Under the pieces are notes generated by a model. The model saw nothing but the letters and a program-made list of their open reading frames with translations, was not told where the DNA came from and did not search any database. A program made the position numbers and the translations under genes. 64,000 bases of DNA, taken from assembly GCA_008364785.1 (NCBI GenBank), contig VTTJ01000008.1, forward strand, positions 62,001 to 126,000, in the 5' to 3' direction. Source of the DNA: Bacillus sp. BGMRC 2118 (GTDB lineage: Bacteria; Bacillota; Bacilli; Bacillales; SA4). Within the stretch, counting starts at the first letter, position 1; each line of letters opens with the position of its first letter. Positions 17,649 through 29,602 of this stretch are shown piece by piece.

Positions 17649-19178
17649 ATGACAAATAAGCATGTCCCACTTTTGACAGCGCATTTGTTTTTATCAGATA
17701 GTGAATCAATGGTTGGACTTGAGGAACTGATTCTTAGAATATCTGAATGTGGAATAACAGTGAGAACGTACGGGCAAAACGAGGAATTAAAAGTTGAGAA
17801 ACCAAAGGATCCACGTGTTTATGTCTCAATAGGTGAAGAGTGGAATGAGTTTACAACATTGGTGTCAATGGCCGCATATGAAAAAGGAAGATGGCTTCAT
17901 TATGAATCAACAGCCGAGTTGCAACCAGAACATCTCTTTTATTGCTGGCTAAAGTATACAGACCCCATGCCAGAGAATAAAATTATTACTACATCCCAAT
18001 TTACATCCGAGGAACCATTGGTATCTATTTTTACTGCTAGTTTTAGATCAAAAGACAAAATTCAAAGACCTTATCAATCTCTATTAAAGCAAACGTATAC
18101 GAACTGGGAATGGGTGATTGTAGATGATTCAGGAGATGATGATGAAACTTACAAACAATTCTTAACAAATCTTAAGGACCCTCGAGTAAGAAGATACCGT
18201 CAGGATTCCCGAAATGGATATATTGGGTCAACAAAACGTTATGCTGCAGGACTAAGTACTGGTGAGATATTAGTTGAGCTAGATCATGATGATGAGCTTA
18301 CTCCTGATTGTCTTGAGAAAATAGTTGACGCATTTAAGAAAAACCCTGAATGTGGATTTGCCTTTGGAGATTGTACTGAAGTATTTGTAGAGAATAATCA
18401 AGCTCATTGGTATGGCTGGGATTGTGGCTATGGCTATAGCTTGTATTATCGAGTCTGGGTTCATTCAATGAATAGATGGCAAAATGTTCTTAAGCAAACA
18501 GCAATTAACTCCAATACGATTCGTCATTTAGTTGGTTTACCGAATCATCCACGAGCATGGAGAAGGGACTGCTATCATTTAATTGGTGGTCACAGGGAAG
18601 AATTACTTGTTGCAGATGACTATGACTTATTAGTCCGAACATTTCTAAGTACTAAATTTGTAGCTATTCCTAATTTGCTATATGTTCAGTATAGAAATGA
18701 GGGAGGTGAAAATTCCACGTTTCTAAGAAATACACAGATTCAGACCCTTGTTAGGGAACTCAATCATTTTTATGAAGAACGAATTGAAGCGAGAATTGAG
18801 GAACTAGGTTTACCAGGATTATTACCATATAGCCGTGTATGGGAAACTAAAGAAGATAGTTCTGCTCGAAGAACAGCGCATATAAATCATGAAAATTCAT
18901 CTAAAGTATCTATATTGTTTCCAATTCCTCATTCTTCTAAAAATAAGGAACCTAAACAATTATTAAAGAAATTGGAAAGGGGATTAAATACCAATTTTAA
19001 TGAAATTGAAATCGTAGTTGTAGGATACATTCCTGAAATTGTAGAGGAGTATGCTGCAAAAGCACCAATGGGAGCAGTTCGTTGGTGGCCCATGGAACCA
19101 ACTGATTCGTTAGAAACATGTATAGAATATGCTAAATTCTGTTCATCATGTACTGAGAAAATTGTTGTTGTCCCATAA
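17649..19178 (+). CDS. large family 2 glycosyltransferase with N- and C-terminal extensions
   Basis: 509 residues from the ATG at 17649 behind AAAGGAGAAGG; the frame upstream is not translated. Residues 1 to about 115 form an unassigned leading domain. The GT-A domain (about 120-340) has VSIFTASFRSKDKI, VDDSGDD and the metal-binding ELDHDDEL, with DDYDLLVR further on. A C-terminal domain (about 400-509) contains a second strand-like VSILFPIPHSS and may be a degenerate second GT fold. It directly precedes the collagen-like genes. Glycosylation of exosporium collagen is known for BclA in the B. cereus group, so this is a candidate enzyme for that role (inference). Confidence 0.82.
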   Translation: MTNKHVPLLTAHLFLSDSESMVGLEELILRISECGITVRTYGQNEELKVEKPKDPRVYVSIGEEWNEFTTLVSMAAYEKGRWLHYESTAELQPEHLFYCWLKYTDPMPENKIITTSQFTSEEPLVSIFTASFRSKDKIQRPYQSLLKQTYTNWEWVIVDDSGDDDETYKQFLTNLKDPRVRRYRQDSRNGYIGSTKRYAAGLSTGEILVELDHDDELTPDCLEKIVDAFKKNPECGFAFGDCTEVFVENNQAHWYGWDCGYGYSLYYRVWVHSMNRWQNVLKQTAINSNTIRHLVGLPNHPRAWRRDCYHLIGGHREELLVADDYDLLVRTFLSTKFVAIPNLLYVQYRNEGGENSTFLRNTQIQTLVRELNHFYEERIEARIEELGLPGLLPYSRVWETKEDSSARRTAHINHENSSKVSILFPIPHSSKNKEPKQLLKKLERGLNTNFNEIEIVVVGYIPEIVEEYAAKAPMGAVRWWPMEPTDSLETCIEYAKFCSSCTEKIVVVP

Positions 19179-19252
19179 ATTCTTTTAGTAGTTTTAATTT
19201 CTAATAAATCTGTAACATTTGAATTTATTAAGTAGACTGAGCCTCTTCATAT

Positions 19253-19302
19253 AAAAAGAATTAGCATTGGAAGATAATTACTCCAATGCTAATTCTTTTT
19301 TT
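19253..19302 (+). terminator. terminator after the large glycosyltransferase gene
   Basis: AAAGAATTAGCATTGGA pairs with TCCAATGCTAATTCTTT around a ten-base loop, followed by a T run. The remaining 19303-19524 gap is AT-rich leader of the collagen gene; I could not fix a promoter there. Confidence 0.9.
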
Positions 19303-19524
19303 GTAAATTTAAACTTGAGTATTCATACACTCAATTGTGAGGTTGTCCAGATAACTGAATTTGTAGTTATTCTTACAAATAATGAAATTTATGTAAAAAA
19401 ACAATACATTTAAATAGATTGTACATTAGAAAATTGTTATTTTAGGCATGTAAACAATCACTCTATCATTAACGAGAATAGTATATACCGTATTTCAATA
19501 AATCTTTTTAAAGGGGATGAATTA

Positions 19525-20529
19525 ATGGGTATTAAACCACCGAAACGTGGCCCACAAGGTCCACAAGGTCCACAAGGTCCACAAGGCCCACAAGGGGCAA
19601 CAGGGCCTCAGGGAGCACAAGGTCCACAAGGAGTACAAGGTCCACAAGGAGTACAAGGTCCACAAGGAGTACAAGGTCCACAAGGAGCACAAGGTCCACA
19701 AGGTCCACAAGGAGCAGCAGGTCCACAAGGAGTACAAGGTCCACAAGGAGCCCAAGGTCCACAAGGAGCAGCAGGCCCACAAGGAGTTCAAGGTCCACAA
19801 GGAGCCCAAGGCCCACAAGGAGCCCAAGGCCCACAAGGAGCCCAAGGCCCACAAGGCCCACAAGGTCCACAAGGTCCACAAGGTCCACAAGGTCCACAAG
19901 GTCCACAAGGTCCACAAGGTCCAGCTGCAACAGCATGCTGTCCTTGTACGAATCTGCTAGATAATCCGGGATTTGATGATGAACTACAAGATGATGGAGA
20001 GCCTCCAGTTGGTTGGACTCCTTTTGGGGAACCAGGAATTGTCTCAGGGGACAATGATGCACATAGTGGTAAATTTATTGGAGTAGGTGATCCAGTTACA
20101 CCTACACTTGTTCTTCAAGCAGTCTCAATGAATCCAGGTGATAGCATCACACAATCTGTGCCTGTTTCTCCAGGATGTTGTTTTACTCTTTCATTTGCAG
20201 CAGATATCCGTTCTCAAGCCCAGTTGGTTGCATCTGTTTCTTTCTTAGGGGAAGAAGATACTTGTGAGCCACCTACTTTGGGAGAATTGGTAGAAAATAA
20301 TATTCCTCACATTGTTCCTTCGGGTAATCAACCACAATCTGTTTTCCAACATTACACTTTAGTAGTGTGTGTTCCAGCTGAAATTGATAATACTGAAATA
20401 ACAGAAGCTTGTATATCATTCCAAGTATTAGAAGGACGAGGTGGACAGGGAGCAAGAGCAGTAGTTGATAATGTAGTTTTCCAAACTACGGGATCATGTG
20501 ATGCTGAGGATTGTGTACAGAACTTTTAA
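19525..20529 (+). CDS. collagen-like protein 1 with Cys-containing C-terminal beta domain
   Basis: 334 residues. A short basic leader (MGIKPPKR) precedes about 42 uninterrupted G-x-y triplets (about 9-134), mostly GPQ, GVQ, GAQ and GAA. The C-terminal domain of about 200 residues starts with CCPC and a NLLDNPGFD motif reminiscent of carbohydrate-binding-type beta sandwiches. It ends [15 protein letters not shown]. There is no signal peptide, as in BclA-type exosporium filaments, which assemble on the spore from the mother cell. The ATG follows AAAGGGGAT. It shares its leader with the next collagen gene, but the two C-terminal domains are unrelated in appearance. Probably a filament or crust protein. 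Confidence 0.85.
   Translation: MGIKPPKRGPQGPQGPQGPQGPQGATGPQGAQGPQGVQGPQGVQGPQGVQGPQGAQGPQGPQGAAGPQGVQGPQGAQGPQGAAGPQGVQGPQGAQGPQGAQGPQGAQGPQGPQGPQGPQGPQGPQGPQGPQGPAATACCPCTNLLDNPGFDDELQDDGEPPVGWTPFGEPGIVSGDNDAHSGKFIGVGDPVTPTLVLQAVSMNPGDSITQSVPVSPGCCFTLSFAADIRSQAQLVASVSFLGEEDTCEPPTLGELVENNIPHIVPSGNQPQSVFQHYTLVVCVPAEIDNTEITEACISFQVLEGRGGQGARAVVDNVVFQTTGSCDAEDCVQNF
19549..19926 (+). repeat. collagen-coding tandem repeat, 9- and 18-nt units
   Basis: About 42 copies of a 9-nt unit (GGTCCACAA and variants), with local 18-nt periodicity. Synonymous and Val/Ala variation is patchy, with identical runs at both ends, as expected from slippage and unequal exchange. Confidence 0.9.
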
Positions 20530-20555
20530 GAATAAATAAAAGAGAGTCTTGATTA

Positions 20556-20592
20556 TTTTGGCTTAGAGAATTAATCTCTAAGCCAATTTTTT
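20556..20592 (+). terminator. terminator of collagen-like gene 1
   Basis: TTGGCTTAGAGA-ATTAA-TCTCTAAGCCAA followed by a T run. The rest of 20593-20903 is AT-rich leader for the next gene, with no further gene seen. Confidence 0.9.
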
Positions 20593-20898
20593 GATTGCAT
20601 CTGTGGATCATTCTTATTTGAAAAGTCTTTCTCAGATAAACAACATTATTAGATTTAGGGCTTGTAGGACTAATTCCTCCTAAAGTGGAGGTATAAGGTA
20701 TAAGAGTATGAAAAGGAATGTTTCATTAGAAAAATGTAAAAAGGTTCACAATTTGTGCTTTGAGGACAGAAATGATCATTATTTGTCCATTATCTTCAAA
20801 TAAGAATTTCCCTTTTTGTCAATGTCCTAATGTAAACGCCCTACCAAAAAACTGAAAAGAAAGTATTATATATTGATAAAATAATTGATAGGAGTTGA

Positions 20899-23697
<2,799 letters not shown>

Positions 23698-23838
23698 ATT
23701 TATTATTTACAAGTATGAATATAAACGAAAAATTGTATCCTCGTCCTAAGACAAGCGCCGTTTCTGAATCCTCACCTGAGAATATACTAATCTTGTAATT
23801 ACGTAATTACAATAATGATAGTAAAGGGAGGATTCATA

Positions 23839-24210
23839 TTGGGAGTAAAACATTTCTCATGTGACAAATTAGCTTTAGAAGAAATCAGGGATGCATTAAG
23901 AGAAGCGAAAAGAGAGGGACAATTTGTTGCACTGCTTGGAGATAACAAGAACGTGCTTGGCTTTGGATTTGTGGAGGATGTAAACGATGCAACAGCTGAA
24001 TTAGAATTAGATTTAAGTGGCGTTATGGGTGATTCTGTAACAATTCCAGGTATCCCTGCTGACTTAATTGATTCTATTGATTCTGATCTTGAGTTCACAG
24101 TTAACTTATGTTGTGTATGCTCAATTGTCACATCTGATAATATTGTATTGTTAATTATTCTAGGGCTTCTATTAGGATATTTATCACCATTTTCAACTTT
24201 AGCACCATAA
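23839..24210 (+). CDS. unknown protein with a hydrophobic C-terminus
   Basis: 123 residues from the TTG at 23839, which has AGGGAGG seven bases upstream; the ATG eight codons earlier has none. The first 90 residues are soluble and acidic (LEEIRDALREAKREGQ, then LGDNKNVLGFGFVEDV). Around residue 90 is a CCVC motif, followed by a hydrophobic tail (VLLIILGLLLGYL, about 103-115) that could anchor it in a membrane. No family recognised. It lies between collagen-like gene 2 and the first YheC/D gene and may be spore-associated, by position only. Confidence 0.6.
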   Translation: MGVKHFSCDKLALEEIRDALREAKREGQFVALLGDNKNVLGFGFVEDVNDATAELELDLSGVMGDSVTIPGIPADLIDSIDSDLEFTVNLCCVCSIVTSDNIVLLIILGLLLGYLSPFSTLAP

Positions 24211-24230
24211 GTACAGATGGAAGCACTTTG

Positions 24231-24258
24231 AAGCCTTCACATTAAGTGAAGGTTTCCC
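24231..24258 (+). terminator. possible weak terminator
   Basis: AAGCCTTCAC-ATTAA-GTGAAGGTTT with only a short T tract, between the 23839 gene and the first ligase gene. Confidence 0.5.
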
Positions 24259-24285
24259 TATCTACATAAGAAAGGAGTTGAGAAA

Positions 24286-25590
24286 ATGAACATTCAATGG
24301 AACACCGAAATAGAAAAAGATACTGTGGTTCTACCCACGACACTACAAGAAAAAATCAAAGATTACCAATTGATTATTCAATATGGCTCATGGCAAAACA
24401 AAATAAACGTACAATTCTCCAACGACGAATTCAATGAATCTATCCAACTACCAAAACACCTCACAGAACAGGTCACTATTCCAATAAACCTTCCATTTGA
24501 AACAAAAATAGAAAATAATATAGTAAATATCGGACCAGTAATCGGCTTCCTTTTATGCAATAAAAAAGAAGATCTAGAACCTTTGCTAGCAGCTGACTTC
24601 GATGATTACGTCCATAGTTATGAGGAAGTTAAGGGATTAATATATGCATTCTCATCAGAGGGTATTGATCCTAAAGCAAAAACCATTGAAGGGTATTACT
24701 TTGATCCTTCTGATCCTATGGAATGCTGGAAAGCAGGAGTATTTCCATATCCTTCAACCTTATATAGAAGAACGTTAATTCCAAGTAAAATACTGAGGGA
24801 ATTAGAATCAGTTATTGGTAAGGACCGAATATTCAATGCAAGATATTATCATAAATGGGATTTATATAAGCTCTTAAATAAGCATCCAGAGATCCTCAAA
24901 TACTTTCCGGAGACAAAGCAGTTTAACGATGAACAGGTGTTAGCTTACATGTTGAATAAGTATTCCAGTGTATATTTTAAGCCGATTGCTGGGACATACG
25001 GTTATGGAATTTGTAAGATTGAAAGAGTAAGCAAAGGCTATCAATTAATAAAGAGATCTACAGAAATTGAAGAATTTCAAACGTTTAAAGAACTTGTCAA
25101 TTATTTGAAGAGTAAAGTCAAGAAGGGAAGCTATATCATTCAACAGGATGTTGCTTTTCATAAGCAGGGGAAGAATATAGACTTTCGAATGATGGTACAA
25201 AAGAATGAAAAAAGAAAGTGGAAATGCAATGCTTTTATTGCACGCTACGGTGAGAAGAAAAAGATTTATACAAATGATCCTTCTGATGTTCAAGATGGAA
25301 ATACAGCACTTCAGAATATGTTTCAATTTCCGGATGAGGAATTGAAATGGAAAGAACAAGAAATCTGCTTAATATGTAAAGACATCGGCAAAACCTTTGA
25401 CCAATATGGTCATTATGCTGATTTAGGAATTGATTTAACAGTAGACAAAGACATGAATGTTTGGATTCTTGAAGTGAATCATATGTTTCAGGATCATGAT
25501 ATGGCTGCCTATATTGATGATAACTTTGAGACATATGAAAAAGTTCTTTCAACTCTATTGAACTATTTAAAAAGACTTGCTGGATTTTAA
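24286..25590 (+). CDS. YheC/YheD-family ATP-grasp protein, long form
   Basis: 434 residues. The N-terminal beta-rich region (about 1-100) ends in NIGPVIGFLL, then a linker with GYYFDP and VFPYPSTLYRR, then the ATP-grasp domain (about 190-420). ATP-grasp landmarks are YFKPIAGTYGYGI (nucleotide-binding Lys), DFRMMVQK, and the metal-binding end ILEVN with Glu396 and Asn398. ATP-grasp enzymes join a carboxylate to an amine through an acyl-phosphate. YheC and YheD of B. subtilis are spore-coat associated, with no defined substrate. The SNxSSGG loop of other members is replaced by YTNDPSD. The ATG follows AAAGGAG. Convergent with the next family member. Confidence 0.88.
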   Translation: MNIQWNTEIEKDTVVLPTTLQEKIKDYQLIIQYGSWQNKINVQFSNDEFNESIQLPKHLTEQVTIPINLPFETKIENNIVNIGPVIGFLLCNKKEDLEPLLAADFDDYVHSYEEVKGLIYAFSSEGIDPKAKTIEGYYFDPSDPMECWKAGVFPYPSTLYRRTLIPSKILRELESVIGKDRIFNARYYHKWDLYKLLNKHPEILKYFPETKQFNDEQVLAYMLNKYSSVYFKPIAGTYGYGICKIERVSKGYQLIKRSTEIEEFQTFKELVNYLKSKVKKGSYIIQQDVAFHKQGKNIDFRMMVQKNEKRKWKCNAFIARYGEKKKIYTNDPSDVQDGNTALQNMFQFPDEELKWKEQEICLICKDIGKTFDQYGHYADLGIDLTVDKDMNVWILEVNHMFQDHDMAAYIDDNFETYEKVLSTLLNYLKRLAGF

Positions 25591-25626
25591 AAGAGAGTAG
25601 AATTAAGAAAACTTTTCTACTCTCTT
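25590..25626. terminator. bidirectional terminator between two convergent ligase genes
   Basis: AAGAGAGTAGAA pairs with TTCTACTCTCTT around an 11-nt loop, with A/T tracts on both sides. Confidence 0.85.
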
Positions 25627-25634
25627 ACATATGC

Positions 25635-26945
25635 CTATTTAAACCCGGCTAATGCTTTGGCATATTCAATTGGGTTTGTCATATTTTTAATATACATATT
25701 ACGCTTTAAACTTCCTTCACGGCCATAACGTACTTGTAGTTCTAAAATCCAAATTTTATGCTGCTGATCCACAATCAAGTCAAACGCAACATCACCGAGA
25801 TGAATTCCTTCCTTTTCAACTCTTTCACATGCTTCCTTACAAATTGTAAACATTTCCTTTGCTTTTTCCTGTGCATGAACGGGGTCTATACCATAAAGGT
25901 AAACAAGAGCTTTCTTTCCTTCTAGTAGTGTTTCACGGTTTGAAAAGTTTGTATTAATACTATTTTCCGTTGAAACTTTCGTAGTAAATCCTGGTGAAGT
26001 CCATTCTTTACTATTATCTTTTTGCATGTAAAATCTGAAATCTACATTTCGATTGTTGTGCTGAAACGGAACAGGCTGCTGTACTAAATAGTAGGAACGT
26101 AATTTATGAGCATTAAAGTATTGAGAAACCATTTTTAGATTTGAAAACTGAAGAGACTTATTTTTCGTATCTTTGAGTAAGTATCCATGCTCCACCTTAC
26201 TTAAGTGGAAGATACCTTGGCCATTTGCTGAATTATGTGGTTTTAAATAGACAGCTCCGTATTTCTTTAACATATCGACGACAACACGGCTGTTAGTTAA
26301 GTTTCGAGTTTCTGGAAGGTGCTGTCGCAGTAGCTGATTTTGAGAAAATAGTTGATACTGCTTCCACTTTCCAACAAAATCACTATTGAATAGTGTATTA
26401 CCTATTTCGTTCTTAAGGCTATTAAGAATAGCAGGAGCTAATTTCCGTGTCCGATTAAAAACAGCTTGAGGATAAGGAAATACTCCTTTTATCCATCGTT
26501 TAGTTTGATCTTTGTGAGGAAAAAAACAATAACCCTGAATGGATTTTGTTTCAATATTAATATCAGAGCTCCGGCATACATAAAATAATCCTTTAAAGTG
26601 TTTCTTTTTCTTTATATGTGCTTCACACAGTTGAAGCAATTTATCTGTAATTTCTGGATAATACTCAGGAACAATCAATAATATGGTTGGACCTAGTATT
26701 ATCAATGAATCTTCAAAACTAACATCAAACTCAAGATCTTCAGGAATTGAGTATCCATTTTTCATGGAACGCGGCAAAATCATAACATTTTGAGAAAGCG
26801 TAAAATTGCTCACTATCTGTAATTCTTTTTTTAAGCCTCCAATGCAAACAGTCACTTGTTTACTACTTCGTAAAGAAGAGGGAAGTGCTTCTGTATTGAG
26901 CGTGACCGTATCTGATGGACAACTGTCAGACCATTGTATCTTCAT
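25635..26945 (-). CDS. YheC/YheD-family ATP-grasp protein, long form, Gln variant
   Basis: 436 residues, N-terminal beta domain and ATP-grasp domain as in its neighbours. The nucleotide-binding block is YLKPHNSANGQGIF and the core strand block NVDFRFYMQK. The final motif reads ILELQ (Glu402, Gln404): the Asn that normally ligates the second Mg2+ is Gln. The loop before it (ENSINTNFSN) also departs from SNxSSGG. The same pair of changes is found in the 32450 and 36493 proteins, so this is a subfamily and not damage. The ATG has AAAGGTGAG. It follows the 27006 gene by 60 nt, forming a leftward two-gene operon. Confidence 0.87.
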   Translation of the reverse strand: MKIQWSDSCPSDTVTLNTEALPSSLRSSKQVTVCIGGLKKELQIVSNFTLSQNVMILPRSMKNGYSIPEDLEFDVSFEDSLIILGPTILLIVPEYYPEITDKLLQLCEAHIKKKKHFKGLFYVCRSSDINIETKSIQGYCFFPHKDQTKRWIKGVFPYPQAVFNRTRKLAPAILNSLKNEIGNTLFNSDFVGKWKQYQLFSQNQLLRQHLPETRNLTNSRVVVDMLKKYGAVYLKPHNSANGQGIFHLSKVEHGYLLKDTKNKSLQFSNLKMVSQYFNAHKLRSYYLVQQPVPFQHNNRNVDFRFYMQKDNSKEWTSPGFTTKVSTENSINTNFSNRETLLEGKKALVYLYGIDPVHAQEKAKEMFTICKEACERVEKEGIHLGDVAFDLIVDQQHKIWILELQVRYGREGSLKRNMYIKNMTNPIEYAKALAGFK

Positions 26946-27005
26946 TTTCTCACCTTTATCGTTTTTTCTTCTATAATATGAAGCTTTCGTTCAAAGGGAT
27001 TAGAC

Positions 27006-28094
27006 TTAGGGAGTTTGCCTAAGTAGGAAGCTGCCGTATCGAATGGGATTTGAGAAGATATTTTTACATACATCCAATAATAGTGTATTTTTCTCCATTC
27101 CTGCGTACTGACTTCGGAAATTACATTCAATAAAAAATAGATCACCATTTACGGCAATTCCAATATCCATTCCTAAATCAGCGATGTGATAGCAATAGGG
27201 TTCTAAATAACGAGCAATTCTTAAAGCCAACTCCTCAATGTTTTGACAAATTTCCTGTGCTGTAAAATGAGGATTCGTCTCTAAGTACGTAAGGATATCA
27301 GCAAAATCTCCACCCTGTCCTACATTTGTAATACTATGTCCTTCTTGTGCAAGCTTTCCTACCATCCCTGTAATAGACCAATCTCCATATTGATCTCTTT
27401 GTACAATCACTCGCGTATCAAAGGTTCGACCTTCATAGGTCGCAAGAGGAATCGTTTCTTGGACGATAAAAGGCCGTGACGAAATGGCTTCCAAAAGTAT
27501 GCGAGGTAATATTGTTGAAAAGTACGTTTCCTGCCATTGTTGGTCTTGATCTCGATAATGAAGTAGCCAAGTATCCATTTCGATTCTTTCCATATACATA
27601 ATGCCTTTTCCAATACTTGAATGACACGGCTTTATAAACAACTTAGAAAATTTAGTCATCATAAGTTTAATGTTCTCTTCATTTGCTTCTACTGTTTTTG
27701 GAAGATGCTTCGCTAGCTCCGGGTCATTTTTCAGCATTTCATACATTAACCATTTACCGTTTTTAAATGGAAATGAATTGTATACGATATATCCTTGTTT
27801 GTGAAGGTGACGAACTTTCTGACGATTTTTTTTACTTTTTAAGCTGACACGGTTGTAAATCACTTTCGGCAAAGAAATTTTCGTTTCAACATACTCATCA
27901 TTCTCGTAGTTATAAGATATGGCTCGGACTTCACTTCTGTTTTCTACTGTGACATCTCGAATTGAAACGTAATAGAGCTGGAGATGAAGGGAGTTAGCAG
28001 ATTCTTCATATGTTTCGTTTGAAAAGGCGCGTTTCCCATTTCGTAATTTTCTTACCTTCTTGTCCGAGACTAGAATGGCTAGTTTTCCGTTCAT
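27006..28094 (-). CDS. YheC/YheD-family ATP-grasp protein, short form
   Basis: 362 residues from the ATG at 28094 behind AAAGGAGG; a start seven codons upstream lies across that site. It lacks the N-terminal beta domain of the long forms and begins with a short strand (KLAILVSDKKV). ATP-grasp landmarks are LFIKPCHSSIGKGI, FDTRVIVQRD, and FIECN with Glu323 and Asn325. Closest in layout to the 35236 gene, sharing IVQETIPLATY and FIECNF. First gene of the leftward pair with the 25635 gene, and divergent from the 28232 gene; the 137-nt divergent region should hold both promoters. Confidence 0.87.
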   Translation of the reverse strand: MNGKLAILVSDKKVRKLRNGKRAFSNETYEESANSLHLQLYYVSIRDVTVENRSEVRAISYNYENDEYVETKISLPKVIYNRVSLKSKKNRQKVRHLHKQGYIVYNSFPFKNGKWLMYEMLKNDPELAKHLPKTVEANEENIKLMMTKFSKLFIKPCHSSIGKGIMYMERIEMDTWLLHYRDQDQQWQETYFSTILPRILLEAISSRPFIVQETIPLATYEGRTFDTRVIVQRDQYGDWSITGMVGKLAQEGHSITNVGQGGDFADILTYLETNPHFTAQEICQNIEELALRIARYLEPYCYHIADLGMDIGIAVNGDLFFIECNFRSQYAGMEKNTLLLDVCKNIFSNPIRYGSFLLRQTP

Positions 28095-28231
28095 AAATAG
28101 ACCTCCTTTCTCCATATACGTAGTAAATGCCCGTTATCCTAGAGACGTTCTTCTATTAGGAATATATTTCACAAAATCTTACATTCTGAATATGTTAACA
28201 GTGGACCCATAACGGATTGAAGGGGATAAGG

Positions 28232-29560
28232 ATGAATGTAAAAGTAACCATAATTCCAGATGAACATGATACAAGTTCAATATTGCTAAACGAAGTAACG
28301 GCTAAACGTTTAGGTATTGGTGAATATGAGGAAATTCAGCTTACTTTTGGAACAGCATCGACCAAAGTTAAACTCACAGTTTCTCAAAACATCGCACAAG
28401 AAGTAATCGGACTTTCTCAGCATTGCATTAAATTACTCAACCTACCGTTGTGCCCATACTTTGAGCTTCAATATCAAAATGACAATATAATAATAGGACC
28501 GTTTATTGCCATTTTAGCTGCAAAAACTCATGAGCGTTTACAGAGGAAATTGAAGAAGTTGTTATACTATGTTCAGCATTATGATCAATTTTATGGAGCT
28601 GTACTTGCATTCTCTCTTGATTCAATAAACAAGAATGAGCAGCTTATATCTGGCTATATGTATAATCCTGTTACACATAGTTGGGAGTATGGAGTATTTC
28701 CTTATCCACAATCAATATATCGAAAAGTAACACTGAAGAAATCCTGGCGTAACCACTTTGAAAAACAGATTGGAACCAAGATTTTTAACTATAAAAATCT
28801 TTCAAAATGGACTCTTCATCAACTGTTGGAAGAGTATGAAGAGATAAAAAGCTATCTTCCGTATACAACGTTATACCGAGAACCAGAAGATGTTTTATCA
28901 TATCTGGAAAACAAAGGCATGGCGTTTATTAAGCCGATTTCAGGCTTAAAAGGCAAAAATATTATACAAGTAGAAAAGGTTGAAAACGGCTTTGCTATTC
29001 AGTATAGAACGGATAACGAAAATTACTTCATTATCCTTAGTAAAGAGGAGTTCATTCACTATTTATCTCAACATATTAGGGCCGAGAGATTTATCATTCA
29101 AGAAAAGCTACATCTAACTTTTGAAGATGATAGAGTCATTGATTTTCGTTTATTTGTGACAAAGGATGATACAAATACGTGGAAATGTCTTGGCTGGGTT
29201 GGAAGATCAGGTATACCTCGAAGTATTGTTAGCAATCGTTCTAGCGGCGGGATTGTAGAAAATGGAGATGACACGTTAAAAAGGATATTAAAGTTAACGG
29301 ATGACGAAGTTCCTAAATGGAAAGAGAAAATCTTTCAAGCCGCATGCAAAGCAAGTCTTTGTTTTGACAAGGAAGGAATGAATTTTGGGTATTTTGCTAT
29401 TGACATAGGTATAGATCGAAATCAAAATATTTGGATTTTAGAAATGAATCATCGCAGTCCAAATGACGGATTGCCTTTATACATTGGGGATCAGCAATTA
29501 TATGAACAAATAAAGCTTAGTAACATGCTGTACTTAAAATATTTGGCTGGTTTCTCCTGA
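28232..29560 (+). CDS. YheC/YheD-family ATP-grasp protein, long form, canonical motifs
   Basis: 442 residues from the ATG at 28232 behind AAGGGGATAAGG. The N-terminal beta region ends in IIIGPFIAILA near residue 90. The ATP-grasp part shows FIKPISGLKGKNI, DFRLFVTKD, the SIVSNRSSGG loop, DIGIDRNQNIW and ILEMN (Glu404, Asn406), so all expected catalytic residues are present. It starts a rightward series continuing with the amino-acid-ligase-type gene (42 nt) and a short YheC/D gene (13 nt further), probably one transcript. Confidence 0.88.
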   Translation: MNVKVTIIPDEHDTSSILLNEVTAKRLGIGEYEEIQLTFGTASTKVKLTVSQNIAQEVIGLSQHCIKLLNLPLCPYFELQYQNDNIIIGPFIAILAAKTHERLQRKLKKLLYYVQHYDQFYGAVLAFSLDSINKNEQLISGYMYNPVTHSWEYGVFPYPQSIYRKVTLKKSWRNHFEKQIGTKIFNYKNLSKWTLHQLLEEYEEIKSYLPYTTLYREPEDVLSYLENKGMAFIKPISGLKGKNIIQVEKVENGFAIQYRTDNENYFIILSKEEFIHYLSQHIRAERFIIQEKLHLTFEDDRVIDFRLFVTKDDTNTWKCLGWVGRSGIPRSIVSNRSSGGIVENGDDTLKRILKLTDDEVPKWKEKIFQAACKASLCFDKEGMNFGYFAIDIGIDRNQNIWILEMNHRSPNDGLPLYIGDQQLYEQIKLSNMLYLKYLAGFS

Positions 29561-29602
29561 AAAGTTTTCTCTATGAATGAAAGAAAAATAGGGGATGAAC
29601 AT

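Noticed and set aside
26942..27148. 68-codon frame bridging two ligase genes on the minus strand
   Set aside because: Most of it overlaps the 27006 gene in another frame; it has no binding site and no protein-like conservation pattern.
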